Positions 8,676-16,873 of a stretch of 64,000 nt of DNA are shown one piece after another; positions within the stretch are counted from its first letter, which is position 1, and each line of letters starts with the position of its first letter. Below the pieces are notes generated by a model. It did no database searches. It saw nothing but the letters and a program-made list of their open reading frames with translations, and had not been told where the DNA came from. Made by a program: the position numbers and the translations under genes. The stretch comes from DATCMH01 sp036563505 (lineage in GTDB: Bacteria > Pseudomonadota > Alphaproteobacteria > Rhizobiales > Beijerinckiaceae), in assembly GCA_036563505.1 (NCBI GenBank), contig DATCMH010000007.1, positions 114,724 through 178,723 on the forward strand, read 5' to 3'.

Positions 8676-9727
8676 GTTCGAGCATGACGCCTCTCATCTC
8701 CCTCACCGACGTCTCCCGCCGGTTCACGAAGCCCCTCGACGCCGCCGAGAAGGTGGCGAACCTGTTCGGCGCGGGTCTCAAGGAGCAGGTCGTCCGCGCC
8801 ATCGACGCGGTGAGCTTCGACGTCGCCGAGGGCGAGGTCGTAGGCCTCGTCGGGGAGTCGGGCTGCGGAAAGTCGACCCTCGGCCGGGTCGTGGCCGGCA
8901 TCCTCGACCCGAGTGCCGGCCAAGTGACCTTCCAGGGCCGGGATGTCGCCGGCCTCAATGCCCGGGAGCGCCGCGCCGCGGACCTCGCGATCCAGATGGT
9001 CTTCCAGGATCACATGGCGGCGCTGAACCCCCGCAAGCGCGTCGTCGAGATCATCGGCGAGGCGCCCGTCGTGCACGGCCTCGTGCCGGCGAGCGGGATG
9101 GAGGCCTACGTCGCCGAGGTGATGAGGACAGTGGGCCTCGATCCGGCGACGCGCCAGCGCTATCCGCACCAGTTCTCCGGCGGCCAGCGCGCCCGCATCG
9201 GCATCGCCCGGGCGCTCGCGGTCAAGCCGAAGGTGCTGGTCTGCGACGAATCGACGGCGGCCCTCGACGTGTCGATCCAGGCGCAGGTGCTCAACCTGTT
9301 CATGGACCTGCGCCGGGAGCTCGGCCTCACCTACATCTTCGTCAGCCACGACCTCGGCGTCGTCGAGCACATCTCCGACCGGGTCGCGGTGATGTATCTC
9401 GGCCGCATCGTCGAGCTTTCGCCGACGGAGGCGCTCTTCGAGGCGCCGAATCACCCCTACACGCAGGCGCTCCTCGACGAGGTGCCGAAGCTCGACGCCC
9501 GCAAGCGCAAGTTCTCGGCGCTCAAGGGCGAGATCCCCTCCCCACTTAATCCGCCCTCAGGGTGCCACTTCCACCCGCGCTGCCCGCACGCCTTCGACCG
9601 CTGCAAGGTGGATCGGCCGGCGCTCAAGGCGATCGGGCCAGGGCGGTTCTCCGCCTGCCACCTGAATGACGAGGACGACCCGCGGCCGGGCAAGGCCGTG
9701 TCGGACGGCGCGGTGCTCGCGGCCTGA
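8672..9727 (+). CDS. peptide ABC transporter ATP-binding protein, DppF-type
   Basis: A 351-residue second ATPase of the importer. Walker A is GESGCGKST, the signature is FSGGQRARI, and Walker B reads VLVCDESTAALD (DEST in place of the usual DEPT; the catalytic Glu is kept). The C-terminal oligopeptide extension CHFHPRCPHAFDRC is present. GTG 8672 overlaps the previous stop (GTGA); an ATG at 8684 is the alternative start. It is the last gene of the operon and converges with the acyl-CoA dehydrogenase gene, whose stop begins at the very next base. Confidence 0.93.
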   Translation: MSSSMTPLISLTDVSRRFTKPLDAAEKVANLFGAGLKEQVVRAIDAVSFDVAEGEVVGLVGESGCGKSTLGRVVAGILDPSAGQVTFQGRDVAGLNARERRAADLAIQMVFQDHMAALNPRKRVVEIIGEAPVVHGLVPASGMEAYVAEVMRTVGLDPATRQRYPHQFSGGQRARIGIARALAVKPKVLVCDESTAALDVSIQAQVLNLFMDLRRELGLTYIFVSHDLGVVEHISDRVAVMYLGRIVELSPTEALFEAPNHPYTQALLDEVPKLDARKRKFSALKGEIPSPLNPPSGCHFHPRCPHAFDRCKVDRPALKAIGPGRFSACHLNDEDDPRPGKAVSDGAVLAA

Positions 9728-10939
9728 TCAGGGGCTTGCCACGGGCCAGCGCCAGAAATCCTGGCCGGCGCTCTCCAGGTTGCGGTTTAGCACCATGCGA
9801 TGTACCTCGTCGGCGCCGTCAACGAGGCGGGCCTGGCGGGCGTAGCGGTAGATCCACTCCAGGACCGTGTCCTTGGAGTAGCCCCGCGCGCCGTTGATCT
9901 GGATCGCTGTGTCCGCGGCCTCATGCAGAACGTTGGCGACCTGGACTTTGGCCATCGAGACCTCGGCGCGAGCGAAGCTGCCCTGGTCGAGCGCCCAGGC
10001 CGCCTTCATGACCAAGAGCCGCCCGATCTCAATGTTCATGGCAAGCCGCCCCAGCATGAGCTGCACGCTCTCGCGGTCGGCGAGGCGCACCCCGAAGCCG
10101 TGGCGCTCGGCGGCGTAGTCGCGGGCGATCTCGACGCAGCGCTTGGCGAGCCCCAGCCAGCGCATGCAGTGGGTGAGGCGCGCCGGCCCGAGGCGGATCT
10201 GGGTGACCTTGAGGCCCTGGCCCTCTCCGAGCAGAACGTCCTCGGCCGCGACCTCGAGGCCGTCGAATTCGAGCTCGCAATGACCGCCGTGCTCCTCGGG
10301 CCCCATGATCGGGATACGGCGCAAGATGCGCCAGCCGGGCTGGTCCTTGTGGAAGAGGAAGGCCGTGAGCCCGGTGCGCGGGTCATCGGAAGTGCGGGCC
10401 ATCAGGATGAAGTGGGCGGCCTCCTCGGCGCCGGTGATGTACCACTTGCGCCCGGTGATCCGGTACGCGCTGTTACCCTGCTTCTCGGCCCTCGTCTGGA
10501 TCATCGACGGGTCGGACCCGCCGCCGGGATGGGGCTCGGTCATGGCGAAAGCCGAGCGCACCTCGCCGCGCACGATCGGATCGAGCCAGCGCGCCTTCTG
10601 CTCCGGCGTCCCGATCTTCTCCAGGACCTGCATGTTGCCGTCGTCGGGGGCCGCGGCGTTGAAGACCACGGGGCCGAAGATGGAACGGTTCATGGCTTCG
10701 TAGGTCACGGCCATGCCGACCTTGGTCAGCCCCTGCCCGCCGGTTTCTTTCTGCAGTTGCAGGCACCAGAGCCCTTCGGCCCGCGCCTTGGCGCGAAGAG
10801 AGGCCAGCAAGTCGAGCCGGATGTTCTCGTGGGCATCGTAGGCGGCGCGGTCGGCCTCGAGCGGGATCAGCTCACGCTCGACGAACGCGGCGATGCGCGC
10901 GCGAAAATCCTCGATCTCGGGGGCGATGTGAAAATCCAT
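9728..10939 (-). CDS. acyl-CoA dehydrogenase family protein
   Basis: A 403-residue flavoprotein of the acyl-CoA dehydrogenase fold, which makes a trans-2-enoyl-CoA and passes electrons to ETF. The FAD-binding strand AFAMTEPHPGGGSDP and the C-terminal segment INGARGYSKDTVLEWIYR place it close to the ACAD10/ACAD11-like subgroup. ATG 10939 has GAGGAC seven bases upstream and is preferred over an in-frame upstream start at 10963. The SDR gene ends 7 bases upstream on the same strand, so the two are co-transcribed, possibly as the tail of the cyaC transcript. Confidence 0.9.
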   Translation of the reverse strand: MDFHIAPEIEDFRARIAAFVERELIPLEADRAAYDAHENIRLDLLASLRAKARAEGLWCLQLQKETGGQGLTKVGMAVTYEAMNRSIFGPVVFNAAAPDDGNMQVLEKIGTPEQKARWLDPIVRGEVRSAFAMTEPHPGGGSDPSMIQTRAEKQGNSAYRITGRKWYITGAEEAAHFILMARTSDDPRTGLTAFLFHKDQPGWRILRRIPIMGPEEHGGHCELEFDGLEVAAEDVLLGEGQGLKVTQIRLGPARLTHCMRWLGLAKRCVEIARDYAAERHGFGVRLADRESVQLMLGRLAMNIEIGRLLVMKAAWALDQGSFARAEVSMAKVQVANVLHEAADTAIQINGARGYSKDTVLEWIYRYARQARLVDGADEVHRMVLNRNLESAGQDFWRWPVASP

Positions 10940-10946
10940 GCTGTCC

Positions 10947-11702
10947 TCAGAGCGATGAGACAAGGTGACCGCCGTCGATGGGCAGCACGGTGCCGGTCAT
11001 CCAGGCCGACGCGTCGGTCGCGAGCAGAAGGAAGCCGCCGTCGAGGTCCTCCGGCCGGCCGATCCGGCGCATGGGGATGCGCTTGAGCATGGCCTGACCG
11101 GCCTCTGAGCTGAAGAAGTCGGCGTTGATCTCCGTCTCGATATAGCCCGGCGCCAGCGCGTTGACGCGGATTCCGTAGCGCGCCCACTCCAAGGCCAGGG
11201 CCTGCGTGAGCTGGACGACCGCGGCCTTGGACACCGTGTAAGGCCCGACCCCACCGGCCACTCTGAGCCCAAGGATCGAGGCCACGTTGATGATGACACC
11301 GGGGCGCTTGGCCTCGCGCCAGCGCAGCGCCGCCGCGCGGGACATCGACCACACGCCGCGCAGGTTGGTGGCGAGGATGCGGTCGAACTCGTCGGTCGCG
11401 GTGTCGAGGGCCACGCCCCCGCCGGCGATCCCGGCGTTGTTGACGAGAACGTCCAACGGCGCGGCGCGGGACGCCTCCTCCACCGCTGCCTCGACGGAGG
11501 TCTCGTCCGCCACGTCGAGATCAACGGCGAGCGCACCGGCACCGAGCTCGGCCACGAGCGCGTCGAGGCGCTCGCGCCGGCGCGCGCCCACCGTCACCCG
11601 GGCACCGCAGCGCGCCGCGAGTCGGGCGAAGTGGGTGCCGAGGCCGCTCGACGCTCCCGTCACGAACACGTGCTTGCCCTTCAGGCCCGCCCCGAGATCC
11701 AT
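10947..11702 (-). CDS. SDR family NAD(P)-dependent oxidoreductase
   Basis: A 251-residue classical short-chain dehydrogenase: cofactor motif TGASSGLG (15-22), NNAG (88-91), and catalytic Ser142, Tyr155 and Lys159 in YTVSK. ATG 11702 has AAGGAA six bases upstream; a longer TTG start at 11759 would overlap the cyclase stop but lacks a ribosome-binding site. Its partner is the acyl-CoA dehydrogenase 7 bases downstream, which suggests a 3-hydroxyacyl-CoA or similar fatty or branched acid oxidation step. The substrate is not determinable. Confidence 0.88.
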   Translation of the reverse strand: MDLGAGLKGKHVFVTGASSGLGTHFARLAARCGARVTVGARRRERLDALVAELGAGALAVDLDVADETSVEAAVEEASRAAPLDVLVNNAGIAGGGVALDTATDEFDRILATNLRGVWSMSRAAALRWREAKRPGVIINVASILGLRVAGGVGPYTVSKAAVVQLTQALALEWARYGIRVNALAPGYIETEINADFFSSEAGQAMLKRIPMRRIGRPEDLDGGFLLLATDASAWMTGTVLPIDGGHLVSSL

Positions 11703-11755
11703 TCCGATTCCTTGCGTCGCTTCCGGCGCGAAGCTCGCGCCCGGGCTGGAGGAGG

Positions 11756-13474
11756 TCAAGCGCGGGCCACCGCGGGCGCCCCGTCCGATCGGGTTGGGGC
11801 GACGTCGCGAAACGCGCTGAGGTCGTCGGCGATGACGACGGGCAGACCCTGCGCCCGGCCGCGCACCGGGATGTCCGCCTCCCGCGCGCCCTCGATGGCT
11901 AGACCCGCGGCATCGAGCACGGCCTTGGAGGCGACGAGAACGGAGCCGAACTCCTTGTTCAAGCCTTCCAGCCGGCTCGCCACGTTGACGCTGTCGCCGA
12001 GTGCCGTGAGCCCGGCCTGACGCTCGCCGCCGATCCGCCCCAGCACGGCAGGGCCGGTATGGAGGCCGATGCCCATCCGCAGCGGCCCCGGGAGGGTCGA
12101 GCTGAACTCGTGATTCAAGGTCTCGAGCGCCTCCAGCATGGCGCGGGCGGCATGGAGTGCGTCGCGGGCCCCCGCACCCCGGGCCGGGGCGATGCCGAAC
12201 AGGGCCATGATGCCGTCGCCGAGGAACTTATCGACCTCGCCCCCGTGACTCGTGACCGCGAGGCTCATGACCTCGAAGTAGCGGTTGAGCAGGAAGACGG
12301 AGTCATAAGGGTAGAGCTTCTCGGCAAGCGTCGTGAAGCCGCGCAGGTCAGCGAACATCACGGTCACGCGTCGCTCGACGCCCCAGCGGTAGGCATCGCG
12401 GGCAAGGCCGGGCCCGGCGTCGAGATGAGGAACCAGGGGGCGCACGGTCAAAGCGCGCTCAGGCCGGATCTGGCAGGCGAGCCGAACCCCGGGCGGCGCT
12501 TCGATACGGTCGAGCGCCGCGGCCTCCACCGCGTTCGGGGACGGCAGGTCGTCGGCCCCATCGAGGACGAGGACCCGGCAGGTGGAGCAGCGCCCGCGCC
12601 CACCGCAGACGGAGGCGTGGGGAATGCCTGCGGCCCGGCTGATCTCGAGGAGCGTCGCGCCCGACGCCCCGCGGACCCGGCGTCCGCCGGCATAGGTGAT
12701 CGTCGGCCCGCCCCGCATCCAGCGTGCGACAAGGAGAACCGCAAGGAGCGCCGCCGCGGCGAGAAAGGCCGTCCAGACGATCGCCTCCGTCTGGTCGATG
12801 AGCGCGGTGCGGAGCGGAACCTGCTCCGGCGGGATCGCGGGCCGGCCGCCGGAGAAGAGCGCCACACGCCGCGCGGCCTCGATCCAGCCGGCGATTGCGA
12901 GCGTCGGGACAAGGACTGCTGCGACGAGGAGAACGGGGCTCCAGCGGTCGTACCAGCGCCGGTCGGAGAGCCAATGGTGCAGGCCGATCACACCGTGGAG
13001 CCAGACGATGCCGAGCAGGAGCGATTGGCTGAGCGCGCCGCCGGGCCAGAGCGCTCGCAGGACGACGTTGTAGGAATCGTCGCCGCCCATCGCCGCGTAG
13101 CCTCGCGTGGCCGCGATATGAGCGGCGACGAGGACCGGGATGGCCAAACCAAGGATGAGTTGAACCGCATCCCAGGCCGGCATCCGCCAAGTCCGTTGCC
13201 GGAACAGCTTTGCGACGGCAAGGCCGATATGGACCGCGGCCGAGCCATAAAGGAGCCAGGTGCCGGGCAAGGACCGCCAGAACCCGCTGCGCGTCTCCTG
13301 CATCGCCTCCATCGCCTGGACGGAGACAAGGCCGAGCGCGTGGTTGAGGAAGTGCGTCAGTGCGAAGGCGAAGAGAACCAGGCCCGACGCGAGGCGCCAT
13401 GTCTGAGGGTCACGCCAGCGGGGGCTGCGCAGGATGCGCCGCCCGACCGACCGCCCAAATGCGGCATCAGGCAT
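11756..13474 (-). CDS. cyaC: CyaC-type redox-sensing adenylate cyclase (haem membrane anchor, 2Fe-2S, cyclase)
   Basis: A 572-residue protein in three parts. Residues about 26-253 hold six hydrophobic helices with histidines at 41/45, 82, 119 and 160/166/167, resembling the dihaem cytochrome b anchor of succinate dehydrogenase. Residues about 257-345 are a plant-type 2Fe-2S ferredoxin domain with Cys290, Cys296, Cys299 and Cys334. Residues about 365-550 are a class III cyclase: metal Asp376 (FADLRGFT) and Asp420 (KFLGDG), adenine-selecting Lys416, and ALGDSVNVASRLE with the transition-state Asn and Arg. Sinorhizobium meliloti CyaC has this architecture and is known to be a quinone-responsive, haem- and Fe-S-containing adenylate cyclase. 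It sits 93 bases after the cNMP-binding gene, the likely receiver of its cAMP. Confidence 0.9.
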   Translation of the reverse strand: MPDAAFGRSVGRRILRSPRWRDPQTWRLASGLVLFAFALTHFLNHALGLVSVQAMEAMQETRSGFWRSLPGTWLLYGSAAVHIGLAVAKLFRQRTWRMPAWDAVQLILGLAIPVLVAAHIAATRGYAAMGGDDSYNVVLRALWPGGALSQSLLLGIVWLHGVIGLHHWLSDRRWYDRWSPVLLVAAVLVPTLAIAGWIEAARRVALFSGGRPAIPPEQVPLRTALIDQTEAIVWTAFLAAAALLAVLLVARWMRGGPTITYAGGRRVRGASGATLLEISRAAGIPHASVCGGRGRCSTCRVLVLDGADDLPSPNAVEAAALDRIEAPPGVRLACQIRPERALTVRPLVPHLDAGPGLARDAYRWGVERRVTVMFADLRGFTTLAEKLYPYDSVFLLNRYFEVMSLAVTSHGGEVDKFLGDGIMALFGIAPARGAGARDALHAARAMLEALETLNHEFSSTLPGPLRMGIGLHTGPAVLGRIGGERQAGLTALGDSVNVASRLEGLNKEFGSVLVASKAVLDAAGLAIEGAREADIPVRGRAQGLPVVIADDLSAFRDVAPTRSDGAPAVARA

Positions 13475-13567
13475 CCTCTGCCCTCGATGACGCCTCGGCC
13501 GCCTCCCCGCCGCGAGCGAAGGAACCGAGAGGAAGGGCCGGCCACGCCATGCTCAACCCCACCGCGT

Positions 13568-14011
13568 TCAGCGTGACTGCGCGGCAAGCTGAGCGTTGGT
13601 GCGCTCCAGGCGATTGGCGATCTCGCGCATGACGGCGAGCGCCATCTGCGGGAATTGGGTGAGGAGTTCGAGGAAGACCCGCTTGTCGATGCGAAGCGCG
13701 GTCGCGGGCTCGGCGGCGATCACCGTCGCGGACCGCGGCCGGTCGGAGAGGATGCCCATCTCGCCCAAGATCGCGTTGCGGTCGAGGTCGGCGACCTTGG
13801 TCAGGCTGCCGGACGCCTCGAGCACGACCTCGGCGCGCCCTTCGAGGAGCACGTAAGCCGCGTCCGAGGCGTCGCCCTGCGAGAAGAAGCGCTGACCGGG
13901 CGCGAACTGCACCCGCTCGCTGGTGAAGGCGAGGAGTTTCAGACGCGCGAGATCGATCTCGCGGAACATCGGCACCTGCCGGAGAGACTGCACTTCGTTG
14001 TCGAGCGTCAT
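13568..14011 (-). CDS. single-domain cyclic-nucleotide-binding protein
   Basis: A 147-residue protein that is just a cNMP-binding beta-roll plus short flanking helices. The phosphate-binding cassette ILGEMGILSDRPRSATV keeps the Gly83-Glu84 and Arg93 that contact the ribose and cyclic phosphate. There is no DNA-binding helix-turn-helix, unlike Crp/Fnr, so it should act by protein contact. Its start overlaps the end of the ABC-like gene by four bases (ATGA), so the two products are made together; the cyclase follows 93 bases on. A role as cAMP receptor for the ABC-like protein is a natural inference. Confidence 0.9.
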   Translation of the reverse strand: MTLDNEVQSLRQVPMFREIDLARLKLLAFTSERVQFAPGQRFFSQGDASDAAYVLLEGRAEVVLEASGSLTKVADLDRNAILGEMGILSDRPRSATVIAAEPATALRIDKRVFLELLTQFPQMALAVMREIANRLERTNAQLAAQSR

Positions 14012-16740
14012 GACGCTACCCTCGATGCGACCTTTGCCACCTTGCGCTCTTCGACCACCTCGACCGCCGGCTCGGTGCCGGCTTGATCGTGTACGATGTC
14101 GACTGTCGCCCCGCCTCCGCCGAAGCGGATCAGGGCGTCGAAACCCTCCGCATCCCGCTCGTTCGCCAACGTGACGAAGAGCGTGCGCTCGGCGAAGCCG
14201 TCAAGAAGGATCTTGAGAACGGCCCGCGCCCGTGCTTCGCCGAGCGGCGCCAAGCCGCCGTCGACCACGAAGACGTCCGGTCGCTTCACGATGCAGCGCA
14301 CGAGGTTGACGCAGGCGCGCTGCGGCGCGCTGAGCAGGCGTCCGGCGGGTCCCACCTGATGATCAAGTCCCACCCGCTCCACGGCGACGCGCAGGTCGAG
14401 CTCGTCGACGACGGCGCTGACCATCTCCATCACGCGCGCTTGCGCGTTGGCGGCCGTCTGGTTCACGCGCCCGAAGAGGAGATTGTCTCGCACCGGAGCG
14501 GCGCCGTTGACATCGTCGGGTTCGTAGAACGCCACCCCGGGATCGCCACCCTTCTCCAACGCCGCGCGCACCGTGTCGCGGCCGGCGACGAGACGCTCGC
14601 GCATGGCATCGTCGAGGAGGCCGAGACGGTGGCGCGGCTCGATATAGGCGAGCGGCAAGGCGAGGAGCCGGGTCTCGTCCTCGCGGCGCGCCATGCGCCG
14701 CGCGGTGCTGCGCCGCCGGGTGAGCAGCGCCTCGTAGTCGGGCAGTTCGTCGGCGCCGAGGAACGAGAACTGCTCGAAGAGCGGATGCCCCTGCGGCAGG
14801 CCGCGGAAGATTTCGGTCATCGTCTCGGCGATGCGCTCGCCCATGCGCACGAGATCACGGGTGAGATCGGCGGCATCGAGCGCGCCGCGGAAGGCCGGGT
14901 GCTCGGCAAGGTCGCGGCCCAGGAGGGCACGGGAGGTCGGCACGCCGAAGAGAAGGTTCTCGGCGACCGTCGCTTGCCGGTTGAAGCGGGCCGGGTCGAA
15001 GGGCTCGACAAGGTCCGCCATGTTCTGGGCGGCCAGGCGCTCCCGAAGCCGCAGGCGCGCCTCGATGAGGCGCGGCGGAAGGTCCGGATCGCGGGCCGGA
15101 TCGACCCGGCCGGCAAGGCCGAACCGATAGAGATCCTCGCCCAGGCCGATCCGGTGCAAGGCCTCAATGAGCAGGCGGTCGAGATCGTCGAGGTCGCTCG
15201 CGCCGGCACGGGCGCAGTCGATCCAGGGCCCTTCGACGCTCTCGACCGGATTGCCGGTGCGCATCGCTTCCATGATCCGCCGCGCCTCGGCCTTGCGCTG
15301 CTCGGGCGTGAGATCCGGCGGCCGGCGTCGCAGGCCGTAGACGAGGTTGTCTCGCAGCGAGCCGGGAAAGAGCACCGGTTCGACGCCGGCATAGGCGAAA
15401 CGCTGCCCGATCAGGCCCGGCGGGAGGTCGGCGAGGTGCCGTTCGCCGAACGCGACCGTGCCGCCGTAATCCCGTGACCGGCCCGCCAGCACGCGAGCGA
15501 AGAGGCCTGCTGTCGGCGCTCCTTCGGAGAGAAGCCCGACCCGGGCGGGAAGCGGCAGCTCGATGGCCGCGCCTTCGACAAGCGTGCCTCCGTGCGGGTC
15601 GGCGATCATCAGCCCTTCGGCCTTGAGCGGCCCTTCGAGAGGTCCGTCGGCGTCATCGGTGGCCGGTTCGCCGTCCGGCAACAGCTTCTCGGCCGCGAAG
15701 TATTGGACGACCTGATCGTACTTCACCTGCACGTCGAGGCGCTGCTGGTCCCAGTCGATCAGCTCCTTGAGCGGCGGCGGCAGCTCGCGGTAGGCGCCGA
15801 TCACCGCGACGAGCTGGCCGATGTCGAGGCGTCCCGTGAGGGCGAAATAGCCGCCGATGGCGTAGAACAGGAAGGGGGTGACCTGCGCCAGGAGATTGTT
15901 CAGGAATTTCACCATGAACTTGCGCCGGTAGATCTTGTAGCGCAGGTCGAAGAGGTGAAAGAGCCGGTCGCCGATCTCGGCCCGTTCCCAGCGATGGGCA
16001 TCGTGGACGTGAACGGCCTCCATGCCGTCTACGACCTCGCCCACCCGTCCCGCCAGGCGCCGCGACGCGAGTTGGCGCTGCTTGCCCAGGCGCAGGAGCT
16101 CGCGCCGGAGGCGGGGAATGACGGTGAACTGCACGCCCACCATCGCCGCCGCCAGGAGCCCGAGCCAGACGCTCTGGACGAGGATGAAGATCAGCGCCGT
16201 CGCGGCCTGCGTCCCGAGGAAGAGGGGCAGGACGAACGCGTCGCCGATGAAGCCGCCGATCGGCTCGACCTCGTCCTTGATGATGGTCGCGGCTTCTGAG
16301 GAGCGCACGGTGCGCAGCGTGTCCGGCGCGAAGCGCAGGACGTAGCTGAACAGCTCGAAGCGCATCCGCCGCAGCATGCGCTCGCCGAGCGCGCCCTTGG
16401 CGAGGTTGATCCAGAATTTGAAGCCGCCGTTGATCAGGACGTAGAACAGGAACAGCCCCGAGAGCCCGAAGAGCAGGCCCATGCGGCTGACATCGAAGCC
16501 TTCGAAGAATTGGATTCTCGCGCCGCCGAGCCAGCTCGGCGGCGCCAGACCGAGGTCGAGGAACCGGACCGTCTCCCGGCCGCCCTCGAAGGCCTTGCCC
16601 TGGATCGCCTCGTTCACGATGCGGCGTGGAAGGTCGAGCGACGCGAAGTAGAACGGCAACGAGGCCAGGACGACCGCGAAGATGATGAGCTGGTCGCGCC
16701 GCGAATGCCGCCAGATGTAACGGAACAGGCTTTTGTCCAT
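14008..16740 (-). CDS. ABC-exporter-like protein with degenerate, enlarged nucleotide-binding domain
   Basis: A 910-residue protein. Residues about 15-335 form an ABC exporter type I membrane domain (several hydrophobic helices, ending with GAYRELPPPLKELIDWDQQ). The remainder follows the course of an ABC ATPase but without its chemistry. At the Walker A place (about 407) it reads LLSEGAPTAGL with no Lys; the signature is LLSAPQRA (about 802); Walker B is VFVVDGG with the Glu lost (about 823); and the H-loop His is replaced (TLANERD, about 858). The Q-loop-like motif [RD/AE]NL[VL][FY]G occurs three times (about 465, 595 and 753), as if this section had been repeated. It is the first gene of the cNMP-binding/cyclase operon and divergent from glycosyltransferases. 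ATPase activity is unlikely; gating or scaffolding is possible. Confidence 0.8.
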   Translation of the reverse strand: MDKSLFRYIWRHSRRDQLIIFAVVLASLPFYFASLDLPRRIVNEAIQGKAFEGGRETVRFLDLGLAPPSWLGGARIQFFEGFDVSRMGLLFGLSGLFLFYVLINGGFKFWINLAKGALGERMLRRMRFELFSYVLRFAPDTLRTVRSSEAATIIKDEVEPIGGFIGDAFVLPLFLGTQAATALIFILVQSVWLGLLAAAMVGVQFTVIPRLRRELLRLGKQRQLASRRLAGRVGEVVDGMEAVHVHDAHRWERAEIGDRLFHLFDLRYKIYRRKFMVKFLNNLLAQVTPFLFYAIGGYFALTGRLDIGQLVAVIGAYRELPPPLKELIDWDQQRLDVQVKYDQVVQYFAAEKLLPDGEPATDDADGPLEGPLKAEGLMIADPHGGTLVEGAAIELPLPARVGLLSEGAPTAGLFARVLAGRSRDYGGTVAFGERHLADLPPGLIGQRFAYAGVEPVLFPGSLRDNLVYGLRRRPPDLTPEQRKAEARRIMEAMRTGNPVESVEGPWIDCARAGASDLDDLDRLLIEALHRIGLGEDLYRFGLAGRVDPARDPDLPPRLIEARLRLRERLAAQNMADLVEPFDPARFNRQATVAENLLFGVPTSRALLGRDLAEHPAFRGALDAADLTRDLVRMGERIAETMTEIFRGLPQGHPLFEQFSFLGADELPDYEALLTRRRSTARRMARREDETRLLALPLAYIEPRHRLGLLDDAMRERLVAGRDTVRAALEKGGDPGVAFYEPDDVNGAAPVRDNLLFGRVNQTAANAQARVMEMVSAVVDELDLRVAVERVGLDHQVGPAGRLLSAPQRACVNLVRCIVKRPDVFVVDGGLAPLGEARARAVLKILLDGFAERTLFVTLANERDAEGFDALIRFGGGGATVDIVHDQAGTEPAVEVVEERKVAKVASRVAS

Positions 16741-16829
16741 CGCCGGCCACGCTAGCACCGTCCTCCGCGGCGCGCGACCACCGGCGCGGGTTGCGCAGGG
16801 GTTTCCTCCGACGCTCGCGGCGGCTATCC

Positions 16830-16847
16830 CTTCATGAAAGCGTGAAG
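16830..16847. promoter_or_regulatory. inverted repeat in the divergent region between ABC-like and glycosyltransferase genes
   Basis: CTTCATGAAAGCGTGAAG forms a dyad (CTTCA, 8-base gap, TGAAG) in the 133-base space between two divergent transcription units. It does not match the classic Crp consensus TGTGA-N6-TCACA. It is a possible regulator site by position only. Confidence 0.25.
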
Positions 16848-16873
16848 CGGGACTGGTACGCACCACGTCCCGG

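Noticed and set aside
13568..14011. Crp/Fnr-type transcription factor
   Set aside because: The protein ends shortly after the cNMP fold; no helix-turn-helix follows.
14008..16740. Possible pseudogene or frameshift in the ABC-like gene because of lost motifs
   Set aside because: The frame is open for 910 codons with normal codon use, and the gene is translationally coupled to its neighbour; divergence of function fits better than decay.
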